NCBI RefSeq assembly: GCF_035607535.1 | Contig: NZ_JAYDZX010000017.1 | Span: forward strand, 62,001 to 126,000 | DNA length: 64,000 nucleotides | Source of the DNA: Salinimicrobium sp035607535 | GTDB taxonomy: Bacteria > Bacteroidota > Bacteroidia > Flavobacteriales > Flavobacteriaceae | Reading direction: 5' to 3' | Part shown: piece after piece, positions 25,242 through 33,298 of the stretch | How positions within the stretch are numbered: the first letter of the stretch is position 1 | Layout: each line of letters opens with the position of its first letter | The notes under the pieces: generated by a model | Seen by the model: the letters and a program-made list of their open reading frames with translations, nothing else | Database searches by the model: none | What the model was told of the DNA's origin: nothing | Position numbers and translations under genes: made by a program

Positions 25242-25690
25242 GAGTAGTAATACAGAGGGTTTCACGAGCTTCAGTGACTATAGAAGGTTTTAAAAAGGCA
25301 GAAATTGGATGGGGATTATTGATCCTGCTGGGCATAGAGGATGCCGATGGCGATGAAGACATTCTCTGGCTATGCAGAAAAATAGCCAACATGCGGATCT
25401 TCAATGACAGTAATGGGGTAATGAACCAATCCTTACTCGATCAGGATGGTGATGCAATTGTCGTGAGTCAATTTACCCTCCACGCCAGTACCAAAAAAGG
25501 GAATAGGCCCAGTTATATCGAAGCTGCAAAGCCGGAGGTTGCAATTCCTCTCTATGAAAAATTTGTTCGGCAGCTGGAAGCAGAAATTGGTAAACCTGTT
25601 GGCACGGGAGAATTTGGTGCAGACATGAAAGTCGAACTTTTAAATGATGGGCCTGTGACGATAATTCTGGATTCGAAGAATAAGGAGTAA
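25238..25690 (+). CDS. dtd: D-aminoacyl-tRNA deacylase
   Basis: 150 residues, full family length. The two signature motifs are present: SQFTL (77-81) and the cis Gly-Pro pair Gly138-Pro139 in NDGPVTI, which together shape the chiral proofreading pocket. It hydrolyses D-amino acids wrongly attached to tRNA. It is translationally coupled to rsgA (ATGA) and ends 16 bases before the REP cluster around the transposase. Confidence 0.95.
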   Translation: MRVVIQRVSRASVTIEGFKKAEIGWGLLILLGIEDADGDEDILWLCRKIANMRIFNDSNGVMNQSLLDQDGDAIVVSQFTLHASTKKGNRPSYIEAAKPEVAIPLYEKFVRQLEAEIGKPVGTGEFGADMKVELLNDGPVTIILDSKNKE

Positions 25691-25705
25691 CTGTTGTTAG
25701 GACAT

Positions 25706-25784
25706 AACCGCTGTCAGGGCTTGGAGCCACTGACAGGGTTGAGCGGGATTGACCCTGTCAGCGGTTTTATACCCTGACAGGGTT
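25706..25784. repeat. Inverted pair of REP palindromes upstream of the transposase
   Basis: REP 1 (25706-25740) reads AACCGCTGTCAGGGC... with right arm CTGACAGGGTT. REP 2 (25751-25784) reads ACCCTGTCAGCGG... with right arm CTGACAGGGTT. Reverse-complementing REP 1 aligns it with REP 2, so the two are in opposite orientation, as in bacterial interspersed mosaic elements. The end of REP 2 overlaps the proposed transposase start. Confidence 0.85.
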
Positions 25785-26391
25785 GAAGAGGGGGTTGAGC
25801 ATAACAAATTTTTATCGCTTGAAAATAGAAAGTATAGAAAGGGGAAATTACTATCACATTTACAATCGTGGTAATAATGGAGCTGATGTGTTTTTCGAAC
25901 ACGAAAACTATCTGCATTTTCTTCGATTGTATGATAAATATATGGATGTCATATCTGAAACCTTTGCCTGGTGCCTAATGAGAAACCATTTTCACATTTT
26001 AATCTATTTTAAGGAGGTAAGGGAGATGGGAACAAATGCTGAAATTAAGCCAGGAGTTTATAAAGATCCTTCCCGACAATTGTCGCACCTCTTTAATTCC
26101 TATACTCAGGCAGTAAATAAAAGATATAACAGGACAGGTTCAATATTTGAAAGAACATTTGAGCGAAAGAGAATTGACTCCGAAGATTATCTCCGGAAAG
26201 TAATTTATTACATTCATAATAATCCTGTTGCTCATGGAGCGGTTCAGGAAATTAAAGATTATCCCTGGTCTTCTTATAAAGCTATAATTTCCCAGGAAAC
26301 TTCGATTTTGAATAAGGAACAGGTGCTAGACTTATTTGGGGATAAGGAAAATTTTATTGCCTATCATAATCAAAAGGATGGTGGTGGGTAG
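25783..26391 (+). CDS. REP-associated tyrosine transposase (RAYT, Y1/IS200-like HUH family)
   Basis: Up to 202 residues. The metal-binding HUH motif is HFH (69-71) in LMRNHFHIL, and the likely nucleophile is Tyr142 or Tyr143 in YLRKVIYYIHNNP. NYYHIYNRG (22-30) and SIFERTFERKR are typical of RAYTs. There is no ATG at the N-terminus: the reading frame offers TTG at 25783 (inside REP 2), 25795 and 25819; the last gives the most family-like beginning. It is flanked by two REPs upstream and about four downstream and is probably the enzyme that moved them. The gene looks intact. Confidence 0.9.
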   Translation: MKRGLSITNFYRLKIESIERGNYYHIYNRGNNGADVFFEHENYLHFLRLYDKYMDVISETFAWCLMRNHFHILIYFKEVREMGTNAEIKPGVYKDPSRQLSHLFNSYTQAVNKRYNRTGSIFERTFERKRIDSEDYLRKVIYYIHNNPVAHGAVQEIKDYPWSSYKAIISQETSILNKEQVLDLFGDKENFIAYHNQKDGGG

Positions 26392-26410
26392 CTGCTATAG
26401 AATGAGCAGA

Positions 26411-26601
26411 GCGTTCCAAACCCGAACAGGGTTGAGCAGATTATTAACCGCTGTCAGGGCTAAGAGCCGCTGACAGGGTTGACAAATGGAGCAGATAGTA
26501 AAAACCCTGTCAGTGGTTTTCATACTGAGAGGGTTGAAGAGTACACGAACGAAGTCGTAACAAATGAACCGATGTCAGGGCTAGTAGCCACTGAGGGTGT
26601 T
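26411..26601. repeat. REP cluster downstream of the transposase
   Basis: A half REP (GTTCCAAACCCGAACAGGGTT, about 26413-26433, one arm only), then a full inverted REP (26446-26480), a direct one (26503-26535) and a further inverted degenerate copy (26568-26602). Orientation alternates, as around other RAYT genes. The open frame that runs through this stretch into the pyrophosphohydrolase is translated REP, not protein. Confidence 0.8.
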
Positions 26602-26619
26602 AAGAAACAGAATAGAACT

Positions 26620-26946
26620 ATGAACATAAAAGATTCCCAGGCCGCTGTAGATGCCTGGATCAAAGAACACGGGGTGAGGTACTTCAACGAACTCACCAAT
26701 ATGGCTCAACTTACCGAAGAGGTAGGAGAAGTAGCAAGGATCATTGCCCGGCGATACGGGGAGCAGAGTGAAAAAGAGAGCGATAAAGCCAAAGACCTTG
26801 GAGAGGAACTGGCCGATGTTGTTTTCGTAGTGCTTTGTCTTGCAAACCAGACGGGAATTGACCTGCAGGAGTCTTTTGATAAGAAGCTTAACCTTAAAAC
26901 TCAGCGGGATAAGGATAGGCATAAGAACAATGAAAAATTACAATAA
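26620..26946 (+). CDS. MazG-like nucleotide pyrophosphohydrolase
   Basis: 108 residues from the ATG at 26620. The open frame continues upstream to 26479, but that part is REP sequence, and 108 residues fits the small MazG-like group. The Mg-binding signature is EEVGE (33-37) and EELAD (62-66), which cleaves NTPs to NMP and pyrophosphate, usually for nucleotide pool cleaning. It is followed directly by a small membrane protein and aroA. Confidence 0.88.
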   Translation: MNIKDSQAAVDAWIKEHGVRYFNELTNMAQLTEEVGEVARIIARRYGEQSEKESDKAKDLGEELADVVFVVLCLANQTGIDLQESFDKKLNLKTQRDKDRHKNNEKLQ

Positions 26947-27207
26947 ATGCGCATTTTAGAAGATCTTAAAAATCCAGATTATTGGGTAAAGGTGTTACAA
27001 CTGGGGACAATTTTCTTCGTAATATTCGTTGGACTTTCCCTGATCATCTCACATTTCAGGCAGATCATTTCAGGAGATTTTGCAGTCATTTATCAGGATG
27101 AATTCTCAGATGGAAAATGGGTTGAGTATTTTCTGGTAAAAGCGGCAATTAGCTTGGTGTATGCCATGTATATGACCAGCAGGCGCAAGAACTTTAACAG
27201 GCAGTAA
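26947..27207 (+). CDS. Small integral membrane protein, unknown function
   Basis: 86 residues with two predicted membrane helices (about 17-36 and 64-78) and a charged, basic C-terminus (SRRKNFNRQ). It starts at the base directly after the pyrophosphohydrolase stop and ends 2 bases before the aroA start, so the three are very likely one transcript. I recognise no family. Confidence 0.7.
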   Translation: MRILEDLKNPDYWVKVLQLGTIFFVIFVGLSLIISHFRQIISGDFAVIYQDEFSDGKWVEYFLVKAAISLVYAMYMTSRRKNFNRQ

Positions 27208-27209
27208 TT

Positions 27210-28442
27210 ATGCACCTTCAGCTCACTTCCGATAGCCGGAAACTCTCCGGCAGGATCTCTGTTACCGGTTCAAAAAGTGAATCTAACAGGCTGCTTATTC
27301 TACAGGCACTATTTCCCGAACTCAGGATTGAAAATCTTTCCAACAGTGATGATACGCGCGTGCTGCAAAAAGCTCTGGCTTCTTCTGAAGGAGTGATAGA
27401 TATTCACCACGCGGGTACTGCCATGCGTTTTTTAACGGCTTATTTTGCTTCGAATGAAGGCCGTGAGGTAGTGCTGACAGGTAGTGAGCGCATGCAGGAG
27501 CGGCCTATCGCAATTCTGGTAGATGCGCTAAGGGAATTAGGAGCAGATATTTCTTATGAGAAGAATAAAGGATTTCCTCCCTTACGTATAAAAGGCAAGA
27601 AACTTTCAAAAAATGAAGTTACGATTAAGGCTAATATCAGCAGCCAGTATATATCGGCATTGATGCTCATTGCGGCTTCCCTTCCTGAAGGATTAAAAAT
27701 ACATCTTGAGGGAAAAGTTACTTCAGTGCCTTATATTGAAATGACACTTCAGTTACTTCGGAAATGCGGGATAAGCGGAAGTTTTCAGAATAATGAAATC
27801 TCCATTGCTCCTGTATCTTCCGTACCCGAAAAAGAAATAACAGTGGAATCTGACTGGAGTTCGGCTTCTTATTTTTACAGCCTGGCGGCTCTAAGTGAGT
27901 CGGCAGAAATTTCCCTGAGTTCCTATCGGGCCGAAAGTCTGCAGGGCGATAGAAGTGTCGTAGAAATCTACGAAAAATTGGGAGTGAAAACAACATTTTT
28001 GGATGGTGAGATAAGACTGGAAAAAGTAAAAACGGAACTTCCGAAGAAGATGGAACTGGATCTTTCCAACAGTCCCGATCTGGCTCAGACTATTGCTGTC
28101 ACCTGCTTCGGACTGGGAATAGAAGCAGAAATGACCGGATTACACACTCTAAGGATCAAGGAAACGGACAGGCTTCAGGCATTGAAGAATGAACTGGAGA
28201 AACTTGGTGGACAGGTGGAGATCACCAATGATTCTCTGCGCCTTGACCCTTCAGCAGAAATAAAGAGCAACATCAGTATAGATACTTACCATGATCATAG
28301 GATGGCGCTGGCTTTTGCTCCGCTGGCTTTAAAAGTTCCTTTGAGGATAAGAGATGCGGGAGTGGTTAGTAAATCTTTTCCTGGATTTTGGGAAGATCTG
28401 AGTAAGCTCGAAATTTCTTCAGAAGAAATTGAGGATATCTAA
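27210..28442 (+). CDS. aroA: 3-phosphoshikimate 1-carboxyvinyltransferase (EPSP synthase)
   Basis: 410 residues, the sixth step of the shikimate pathway. It has the two-domain inside-out barrel. GSKSESNRLLIL (21-32) gives the N-terminal substrate loop, GTAMRFLTAYF the phosphate/PEP region, ERPI and DALRELGA the next repeat, LKIKETDRLQAL-like RIKETDRLQAL the second half, and DHRMALAFA the C-terminal catalytic region. It is not in the attenuator-controlled aromatic operon; the RAYT/REP block separates it from that operon and from rsgA-dtd. Confidence 0.94.
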   Translation: MHLQLTSDSRKLSGRISVTGSKSESNRLLILQALFPELRIENLSNSDDTRVLQKALASSEGVIDIHHAGTAMRFLTAYFASNEGREVVLTGSERMQERPIAILVDALRELGADISYEKNKGFPPLRIKGKKLSKNEVTIKANISSQYISALMLIAASLPEGLKIHLEGKVTSVPYIEMTLQLLRKCGISGSFQNNEISIAPVSSVPEKEITVESDWSSASYFYSLAALSESAEISLSSYRAESLQGDRSVVEIYEKLGVKTTFLDGEIRLEKVKTELPKKMELDLSNSPDLAQTIAVTCFGLGIEAEMTGLHTLRIKETDRLQALKNELEKLGGQVEITNDSLRLDPSAEIKSNISIDTYHDHRMALAFAPLALKVPLRIRDAGVVSKSFPGFWEDLSKLEISSEEIEDI

Positions 28443-28511
28443 AATATCTTCAATAGTCATGGACGTGTGACCGCATCAATTAAGACATTTCTCAAATAAA
28501 GGCTCATTTAC

Positions 28512-28543
28512 TTGACAACGCCTATCCCGAGGTTGTATATTTG
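28512..28543 (+). promoter_or_regulatory. queA: queA promoter
   Basis: TTG (28512-28514) and TATATTTG (28536-28543), separated by 21 bases, match the Bacteroidetes consensus well. The transcript would start about 17 bases before the ATG at 28567. Confidence 0.8.
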
Positions 28544-28566
28544 CAGCTTCTTAAAATCTATCTTAT

Positions 28567-29622
28567 ATGGGAATGAAATTATCGCACTTCAATTTTGACC
28601 TTCCGCCGGAACTATTGGCCGAATATCCTGCCGAGAACAGGGACGAAGCCCGTTTGATGGTCTTAAACAGGAAGGATCAAACAATTGAGCACAAGCATTT
28701 TAAAGATCTTATCGATTATTTTGAACCGGAGGACGTGATGGTGTTGAACAACACGAAGGTATTTCCTGCACGTCTTTTTGGAAATAAAGAAAAGACCGGT
28801 GCTAGAATTGAGGTGTTTTTGTTGAGAGAACTTAATGCTGAAACCCGTTTGTGGGATGTGCTGGTAGATCCTGCCAGAAAAATTAGAATTGGAAATAAAC
28901 TCTATTTCGGGGAGGACGAAAGTCTTGTAGCTGAGGTGATTGACAATACTACTTCCCGTGGAAGGACCTTGCGTTTTCTTTACGATGGTTCTTACGAGGA
29001 ATTCCGTGATAAATTGACAGAGCTTGGAGAAACTCCGCTGCCAAAATACATCAAGAGAGAAGTGCAGCCCGAAGATAAGGAGCGTTACCAGACAATCTAT
29101 GCAAAGGCTGAAGGTGCTGTGGCTGCCCCAACTGCAGGTCTTCACTTTTCCAAGCATCTACTAAAAAGACTGGAAATAAAAGGAGTGAACTTTGCTGAAG
29201 TAACCTTGCACGTGGGGTTAGGTACTTTTAGTCCTGTGGAGGTAGAAGATCTTTCCAAGCATAAAATGGACAGTGAAGAAGCTTATATTGAAAAGCCTGC
29301 AGTAGACACTATAAATAAGGCTATTCAGGAAAAACGCAGAGTATGTGCGGTGGGAACAACTGTTATGCGTTCGCTGGAAAGTTCGGTCTCTTCAAACAAA
29401 ACCCTGAATGAATTCCAGGGATGGACCAATAAGTTCATTTTCCCTCCATACGATTTTAGCATTGCTAATTGTATGATTACCAACTTCCATACTCCAAAGT
29501 CGACTTTGTTGATGATGGTATCGGCATTTGCAGGGCATGATTTCATGAAGAAAGCCTATGCTGAAGCAGTAAAGGAAAAATATAAGTTCTATACCTACGG
29601 GGACGCGATGTTGATCCTTTAG
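28567..29622 (+). CDS. queA: tRNA preQ1(34) S-adenosylmethionine ribosyltransferase-isomerase
   Basis: 351 residues. It transfers and isomerises the ribosyl group of SAM onto preQ1 in tRNA, a late step of queuosine synthesis. Family phrases: FDLPPELLAEYPAENRDEARL at the N-terminus in split form (FDLPPELLAEYP, then RDEARLM), TPLPKYIKRE, AAPTAGLHF and HVGLGTFSPV. A second ATG at 28573 (MKLSHFNFDLP) is an equally good start. It has its own promoter and a terminator built from a REP-like hairpin. Confidence 0.94.
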   Translation: MGMKLSHFNFDLPPELLAEYPAENRDEARLMVLNRKDQTIEHKHFKDLIDYFEPEDVMVLNNTKVFPARLFGNKEKTGARIEVFLLRELNAETRLWDVLVDPARKIRIGNKLYFGEDESLVAEVIDNTTSRGRTLRFLYDGSYEEFRDKLTELGETPLPKYIKREVQPEDKERYQTIYAKAEGAVAAPTAGLHFSKHLLKRLEIKGVNFAEVTLHVGLGTFSPVEVEDLSKHKMDSEEAYIEKPAVDTINKAIQEKRRVCAVGTTVMRSLESSVSSNKTLNEFQGWTNKFIFPPYDFSIANCMITNFHTPKSTLLMMVSAFAGHDFMKKAYAEAVKEKYKFYTYGDAMLIL

Positions 29623-29664
29623 GATAGTGAGCAGTGCTCAGTCTTTAGTGAGAAGTAAAAATTC

Positions 29665-29701
29665 AAAACCTGCAAGTTCTTTTTGACCTTGCGGGTTTTT
29701 T
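29665..29701 (+). terminator. queA terminator, REP-derived
   Basis: AAAACCTGCAAG (29665-29676) pairs with CTTGCGGGTTTT (29688-29699; one G-T pair) around an 11-base loop TTCTTTTTGAC, followed by Ts to 29701. Arms and loop are nearly the same as the REP at 17764-17796, so a REP seems to serve as the terminator. Confidence 0.85.
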
Positions 29702-29810
29702 GCTTTTCTGAATATTAGTGGATTCGCAAACAACCCATGTAATTAATAAAGGGTGGAGGTTCAAAAAAATTATTTTTTTAAAAACCGGAATCCAAAAGCG
29801 CCTTTCATAA

Positions 29811-29841
29811 GGAGGCTGAAAAATGACATTTTTGGCAGGTA
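29811..29841. repeat. Dispersed palindromic element, copy E
   Basis: Core GAAAAATG-A-CATTTTTGG with left arm GGAGGCTGAAAAATG (29811-29825). It lies 79 bases upstream of the YegP-like gene in a gap of about 300 bases that otherwise holds only the queA terminator and AT-rich sequence. Confidence 0.6.
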
Positions 29842-29920
29842 ATAAGGAAGATTAGCTGTTTGAGGTAGTTCTTATTTTGCAAATTTTTATTAGTTTATAG
29901 AAAAGCAAAAAGAAATTATT

Positions 29921-30259
29921 ATGTCAAAATTCGAAATTAAAAAGGACAAAGCAGAAGAATTCAGGTTTAACCTAAAAGCAGCTAACGGGCAGGTTGTATT
30001 AAGCAGTGAAGGCTACAAAGTCAAAGCAAATTGTCTAAAGGGTATAGAATCTGTTAGAAAAAACTCTCAGGTCGATGAGCGCTTTGATCGCAAGGAGACA
30101 GAAAATGGTTTTCGCTTCAACCTCAAAGCAACTAACGGTCAGGTAATTGGCACAAGTCAGGCCTACAAGTCCCTCACGGCAATGGAAAAAGGTGTTCTTT
30201 CTGTTAAGACCAATGCTCCCGATGCGGGGATCGAAGATAATTCTGCAGAGGAAAGTTAA
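29921..30259 (+). CDS. YegP-like protein with two DUF1508 repeats
   Basis: 112 residues made of two copies of the DUF1508 unit: EFRFNLKAANGQVVLSSEGY (13-32) and GFRFNLKATNGQVIGTSQAY (63-82), each followed by KA.CLKGIESVRKN-type helices. The family is small, cytosolic and widespread; its role is not established. The acidic C-terminus (DAGIEDNSAEES) is variable. Monocistronic. Confidence 0.9.
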   Translation: MSKFEIKKDKAEEFRFNLKAANGQVVLSSEGYKVKANCLKGIESVRKNSQVDERFDRKETENGFRFNLKATNGQVIGTSQAYKSLTAMEKGVLSVKTNAPDAGIEDNSAEES

Positions 30260-30460
30260 CCCCCGGCACAAAATAAAATTCTGCTAAGGTTAAGCAATCA
30301 TTTCAGGGTATCATCTGCGGGAGGCTTTGTGTAACTTTCTGTAAGGAATTTGCAGTACAAGCTACTAAGTTTTTTCAGCCGAAAAGAAAATTCTTTTTTG
30401 TAAACCTGCTGCTTCTGAAATTATTAGATTCCTGAAGATAAAAAAGGTTGTACAATTCCT

Positions 30461-30468
30461 TACTTTTG
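30461..30468 (+). promoter_or_regulatory. rlmN: -7 box of rlmN, almost on top of the start codon
   Basis: TACTTTTG matches TAnnTTTG exactly and lies 4 bases before the GTG start at 30473. The transcript would then be leaderless or nearly so. No -33 TTG is seen at the usual distance. Confidence 0.5.
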
Positions 30469-30472
30469 CAGC

Positions 30473-31528
30473 GTGAAAGAAAATAAGAAAGACATACGGG
30501 CTTTAACAAAAGAGCAACTGCAGCAATTCTTTGTTTCTCAAGGGGATAAATCCTTTCGTGGAACTCAGGTTTATGAGTGGTTGTGGGGAAAAGGAGCTCA
30601 TTCTTTTGAAGATATGACTAATATTTCAAAAGAAACACGTCAAATGCTGAGTGAAAATTTTGTGATCAATCACATTCGCGTGGACCAAATGCAGCGCAGC
30701 AGTGATGGGACCATCAAAAATGCCGTTAAATTGCACGATGACCTCACCGTGGAATCGGTTTTAATTCCTACAGCCAGCAGGACCACGGCCTGTGTTTCTT
30801 CACAGGTTGGCTGCAGCCTGGACTGTAAATTCTGCGCGACGGCCAAACTCAAGCGAATGCGCAACCTAAATCCAGATGAGATCTATGATCAGGTGGTGGC
30901 GATCGACAACGAGAGCAGACTTTATTTTGAGAAGCCGCTTTCCAACATCGTCTTTATGGGCATGGGAGAACCGCTCATGAACTACAATAATGTTCTGAAA
31001 GCTATTGAAAAGATCACTTCTCCCGAAGGTCTTGGAATGTCCCCGAAGCGTATTACCGTTTCCACCTCGGGAGTGCCAAAAATGATCAAAAGACTGGCCG
31101 ATGAGGAGGTGAAATTCAAATTGGCGGTTTCCTTACATTCGGCTATAGATGAGGTGCGGACTTCCATTATGCCTTTCAACGCTACTTTTCCGCTAGAAGA
31201 TCTCCGGGAGGCGCTCGAATACTGGTATGCAAAAACCAAAAGCCGGATTACCTATGAATATGTGGTATGGAAGGGGATCAACGACTCTAAGAGAGATGTG
31301 GATGCTCTTGTAAGATTTTGCAAGTATGTGCCTTGTAAAGTGAATCTTATTGAATACAATCCTATTGGTGATGATCACTTCATGCAGGCTCCCGAGGAGA
31401 CGACCAATATGTATGTTAGGGAACTTGAGCGTCACAATATTACCTGCACAGTACGCCGCTCCCGGGGAAAGGATATAGATGCCGCCTGTGGACAGCTTGC
31501 CAATAAATCGAAAGAAGCCACCGCTTAG
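30473..31528 (+). CDS. rlmN: Dual-specificity RNA methyltransferase RlmN
   Basis: 351 residues, a radical-SAM enzyme that methylates C2 of A2503 in 23S rRNA and A37 in some tRNAs. The cluster motif is CSLDCKFC (Cys114, Cys118, Cys121). The two mechanistic cysteines are conserved: Cys107 and Cys339 (in AACGQL) align with E. coli Cys118 and Cys355. The start codon is GTG (30473); no in-frame ATG fits the family N-terminus (MKENKKDIRALTKEQL). Confidence 0.95.
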   Translation: MKENKKDIRALTKEQLQQFFVSQGDKSFRGTQVYEWLWGKGAHSFEDMTNISKETRQMLSENFVINHIRVDQMQRSSDGTIKNAVKLHDDLTVESVLIPTASRTTACVSSQVGCSLDCKFCATAKLKRMRNLNPDEIYDQVVAIDNESRLYFEKPLSNIVFMGMGEPLMNYNNVLKAIEKITSPEGLGMSPKRITVSTSGVPKMIKRLADEEVKFKLAVSLHSAIDEVRTSIMPFNATFPLEDLREALEYWYAKTKSRITYEYVVWKGINDSKRDVDALVRFCKYVPCKVNLIEYNPIGDDHFMQAPEETTNMYVRELERHNITCTVRRSRGKDIDAACGQLANKSKEATA

Positions 31529-31589
31529 GTCTTTCAAAAAGGGCAAAATTTCAGGGAGTAATAATCTTTTAACTATCTTAGCAGCCCTT

Positions 31590-32567
31590 ATGAAGGTGAT
31601 CTCCAAAATTAAATTGCCGGTTGAAGGTGAGATGGAACTTTTTGAAAAGAAGTTCACAGAATCCATGTCTTCTAAAGTTGCCCTTCTCAACCGCATCACC
31701 CATTTTATAGTAAACCGCAAGGGAAAGCAAATGCGTCCCATGTTTGTTTTCCTGGTGGCCAAAATGGTTTCAAACGGGAAGGTGAATGAACGAACCTATC
31801 GTGGTGCTTCGGTAATAGAATTAATACATACTGCCACCCTTGTCCATGACGACGTGGTAGATGATTCCAACCGGCGTAGAGGCTTCTTCTCCATCAATGC
31901 GCTCTGGAAGAACAAGATCGCTGTTTTGGTAGGGGATTATCTGCTTTCAAAAGGACTTCTGCTTTCCATAGACAACAATGACTTTGATCTTTTGAAGATC
32001 ATTTCTGTCGCGGTAAGGGAAATGAGTGAAGGTGAGCTTTTGCAGATCGAAAAAGCCCGTCGCCTGGATATTACCGAAGATGTTTACTACGAGATCATCC
32101 GGCAAAAGACGGCTACTCTTATAGCTGCCTGTTGTAGTCTAGGCGCCGCTTCTGTACATCCCGATTCCCCGGAAGTGGAAAAAATGAGGCATTTCGGAGA
32201 ACTTATTGGAATGGCCTTTCAAATCAAAGATGATCTTTTTGATTACGGCAACGAACGCATAGGCAAACCTACCGGGATAGATATCAAGGAGCAAAAAATG
32301 ACCCTTCCCCTTATCCACGTGCTGAATAAAATTGAGCCAAAAGAAAAGGCCTGGCTTATAAACTCTGTGAAGAACCATAATAAGGATAGTAAGCGAGTTA
32401 AAGAAGTGATCAATTTTGTCAAAGCAAACGGCGGACTTGATTATGCAGTGGGGAGAATGAAAGATTTTCAACAGCAGGCTCTTTCCCTTTTGGAAGAATA
32501 CCCCGATTCTCCATATAAAGATTCCCTTGTGCTCATGGTGAATTACGTAATAGAGCGTAAGAAGTAG
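31590..32567 (+). CDS. Polyprenyl diphosphate synthase (octaprenyl-type)
   Basis: 325 residues from the ATG at 31590; the frame is open from 31479, but that part overlaps the end of rlmN. It has GKQMRP (45-50) for the allylic diphosphate, the first aspartate-rich motif DDVVDD (87-92) and the second, DDLFD (214-218). It makes the long isoprenoid chain, probably for the quinone side chain (menaquinone in Flavobacteria). The small residues upstream of the first motif (AT at 82-83) are compatible with a long-chain product; the exact length is not readable. Confidence 0.9.
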   Translation: MKVISKIKLPVEGEMELFEKKFTESMSSKVALLNRITHFIVNRKGKQMRPMFVFLVAKMVSNGKVNERTYRGASVIELIHTATLVHDDVVDDSNRRRGFFSINALWKNKIAVLVGDYLLSKGLLLSIDNNDFDLLKIISVAVREMSEGELLQIEKARRLDITEDVYYEIIRQKTATLIAACCSLGAASVHPDSPEVEKMRHFGELIGMAFQIKDDLFDYGNERIGKPTGIDIKEQKMTLPLIHVLNKIEPKEKAWLINSVKNHNKDSKRVKEVINFVKANGGLDYAVGRMKDFQQQALSLLEEYPDSPYKDSLVLMVNYVIERKK

Positions 32568-32728
32568 TGTTTCCGCAGTTTTTCCTTTCCACAGAATTAA
32601 AAAATGAAGTTTAATTGCTTTAATGAGAGGTCATTGCATTTAAATTCCAAAAAAATCTCCGCCTCAGGCAACCTTTTGTAACTTTCCCTCGTCTATGTTA
32701 ATAGAAGGCCTTTTGTAAAGCTAAGCAG

Positions 32729-33298
32729 GTGAAAGTAATTCAACTCTTTAAAAATGATTCTCTTTTGATCAAACGTGCAGCCGCGGGTAACCGGCAGGCG
32801 CAGCGTAAGATCTATGAGAAACATTCGGGGAAGATGCTCAGCGTTTGCAGGCAATATGTAAAGGACCTGCAGCATGCCGAAGAAGTGATGCTCAACGGAT
32901 TTTTCAAGGTGTTCACACACCTGGAGGATTTTCGGGATGAGGGCAGCTTTGAAGGCTGGATGCGAAGGATCATGATAAGGGAATCAATTTCCTTTTTGAG
33001 GACCGATAAGCGCTCCATGTTTGCTGAAGATGAGGTAGCCGAAAATGAGGATTTCTCGTATTCCTTTACATCCGATTTTAATGCGGCGCACATTCAGGAG
33101 TTGATCGACAGTCTTCCAGAAGGTTATAAAATGGTGTTTTTGATGTTTGCTGTTGAAGGCTACAAGCACAATGAAATAGCAAAAATGCTGAACATAACAG
33201 AAGGAACTTCTAAATCACAGCTTTTCAAAGCTCGAAAAATGCTTCAGGAAAAGCTGGAACAGGAAAACAGGACAGAATATGGAACCGGAAAAATTTGA
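32729..33298 (+). CDS. RNA polymerase sigma factor, ECF (sigma-70 family)
   Basis: 189 residues. Region 2 covers about residues 25-90 (HAEEVMLNGFFKVFTHL, FEGWMRRIMIRESISFLR). Region 4 covers about 125-180 (LIDSLPEGYKMVFLMFAVEGY and the helix-turn-helix HNEIAKMLNITEGTSKSQL). No region 3 is present, so it is extracytoplasmic-function type. The start is GTG at 32729. Its last 20 bases overlap the next gene, a one-span membrane protein that is a good anti-sigma candidate. Confidence 0.9.
   Translation: MKVIQLFKNDSLLIKRAAAGNRQAQRKIYEKHSGKMLSVCRQYVKDLQHAEEVMLNGFFKVFTHLEDFRDEGSFEGWMRRIMIRESISFLRTDKRSMFAEDEVAENEDFSYSFTSDFNAAHIQELIDSLPEGYKMVFLMFAVEGYKHNEIAKMLNITEGTSKSQLFKARKMLQEKLEQENRTEYGTGKI

Noticed and set aside
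26479..26619. N-terminal extension of the MazG-like gene
   Set aside because: The extra codons translate REP palindromes; the ATG at 26620 gives the family length.
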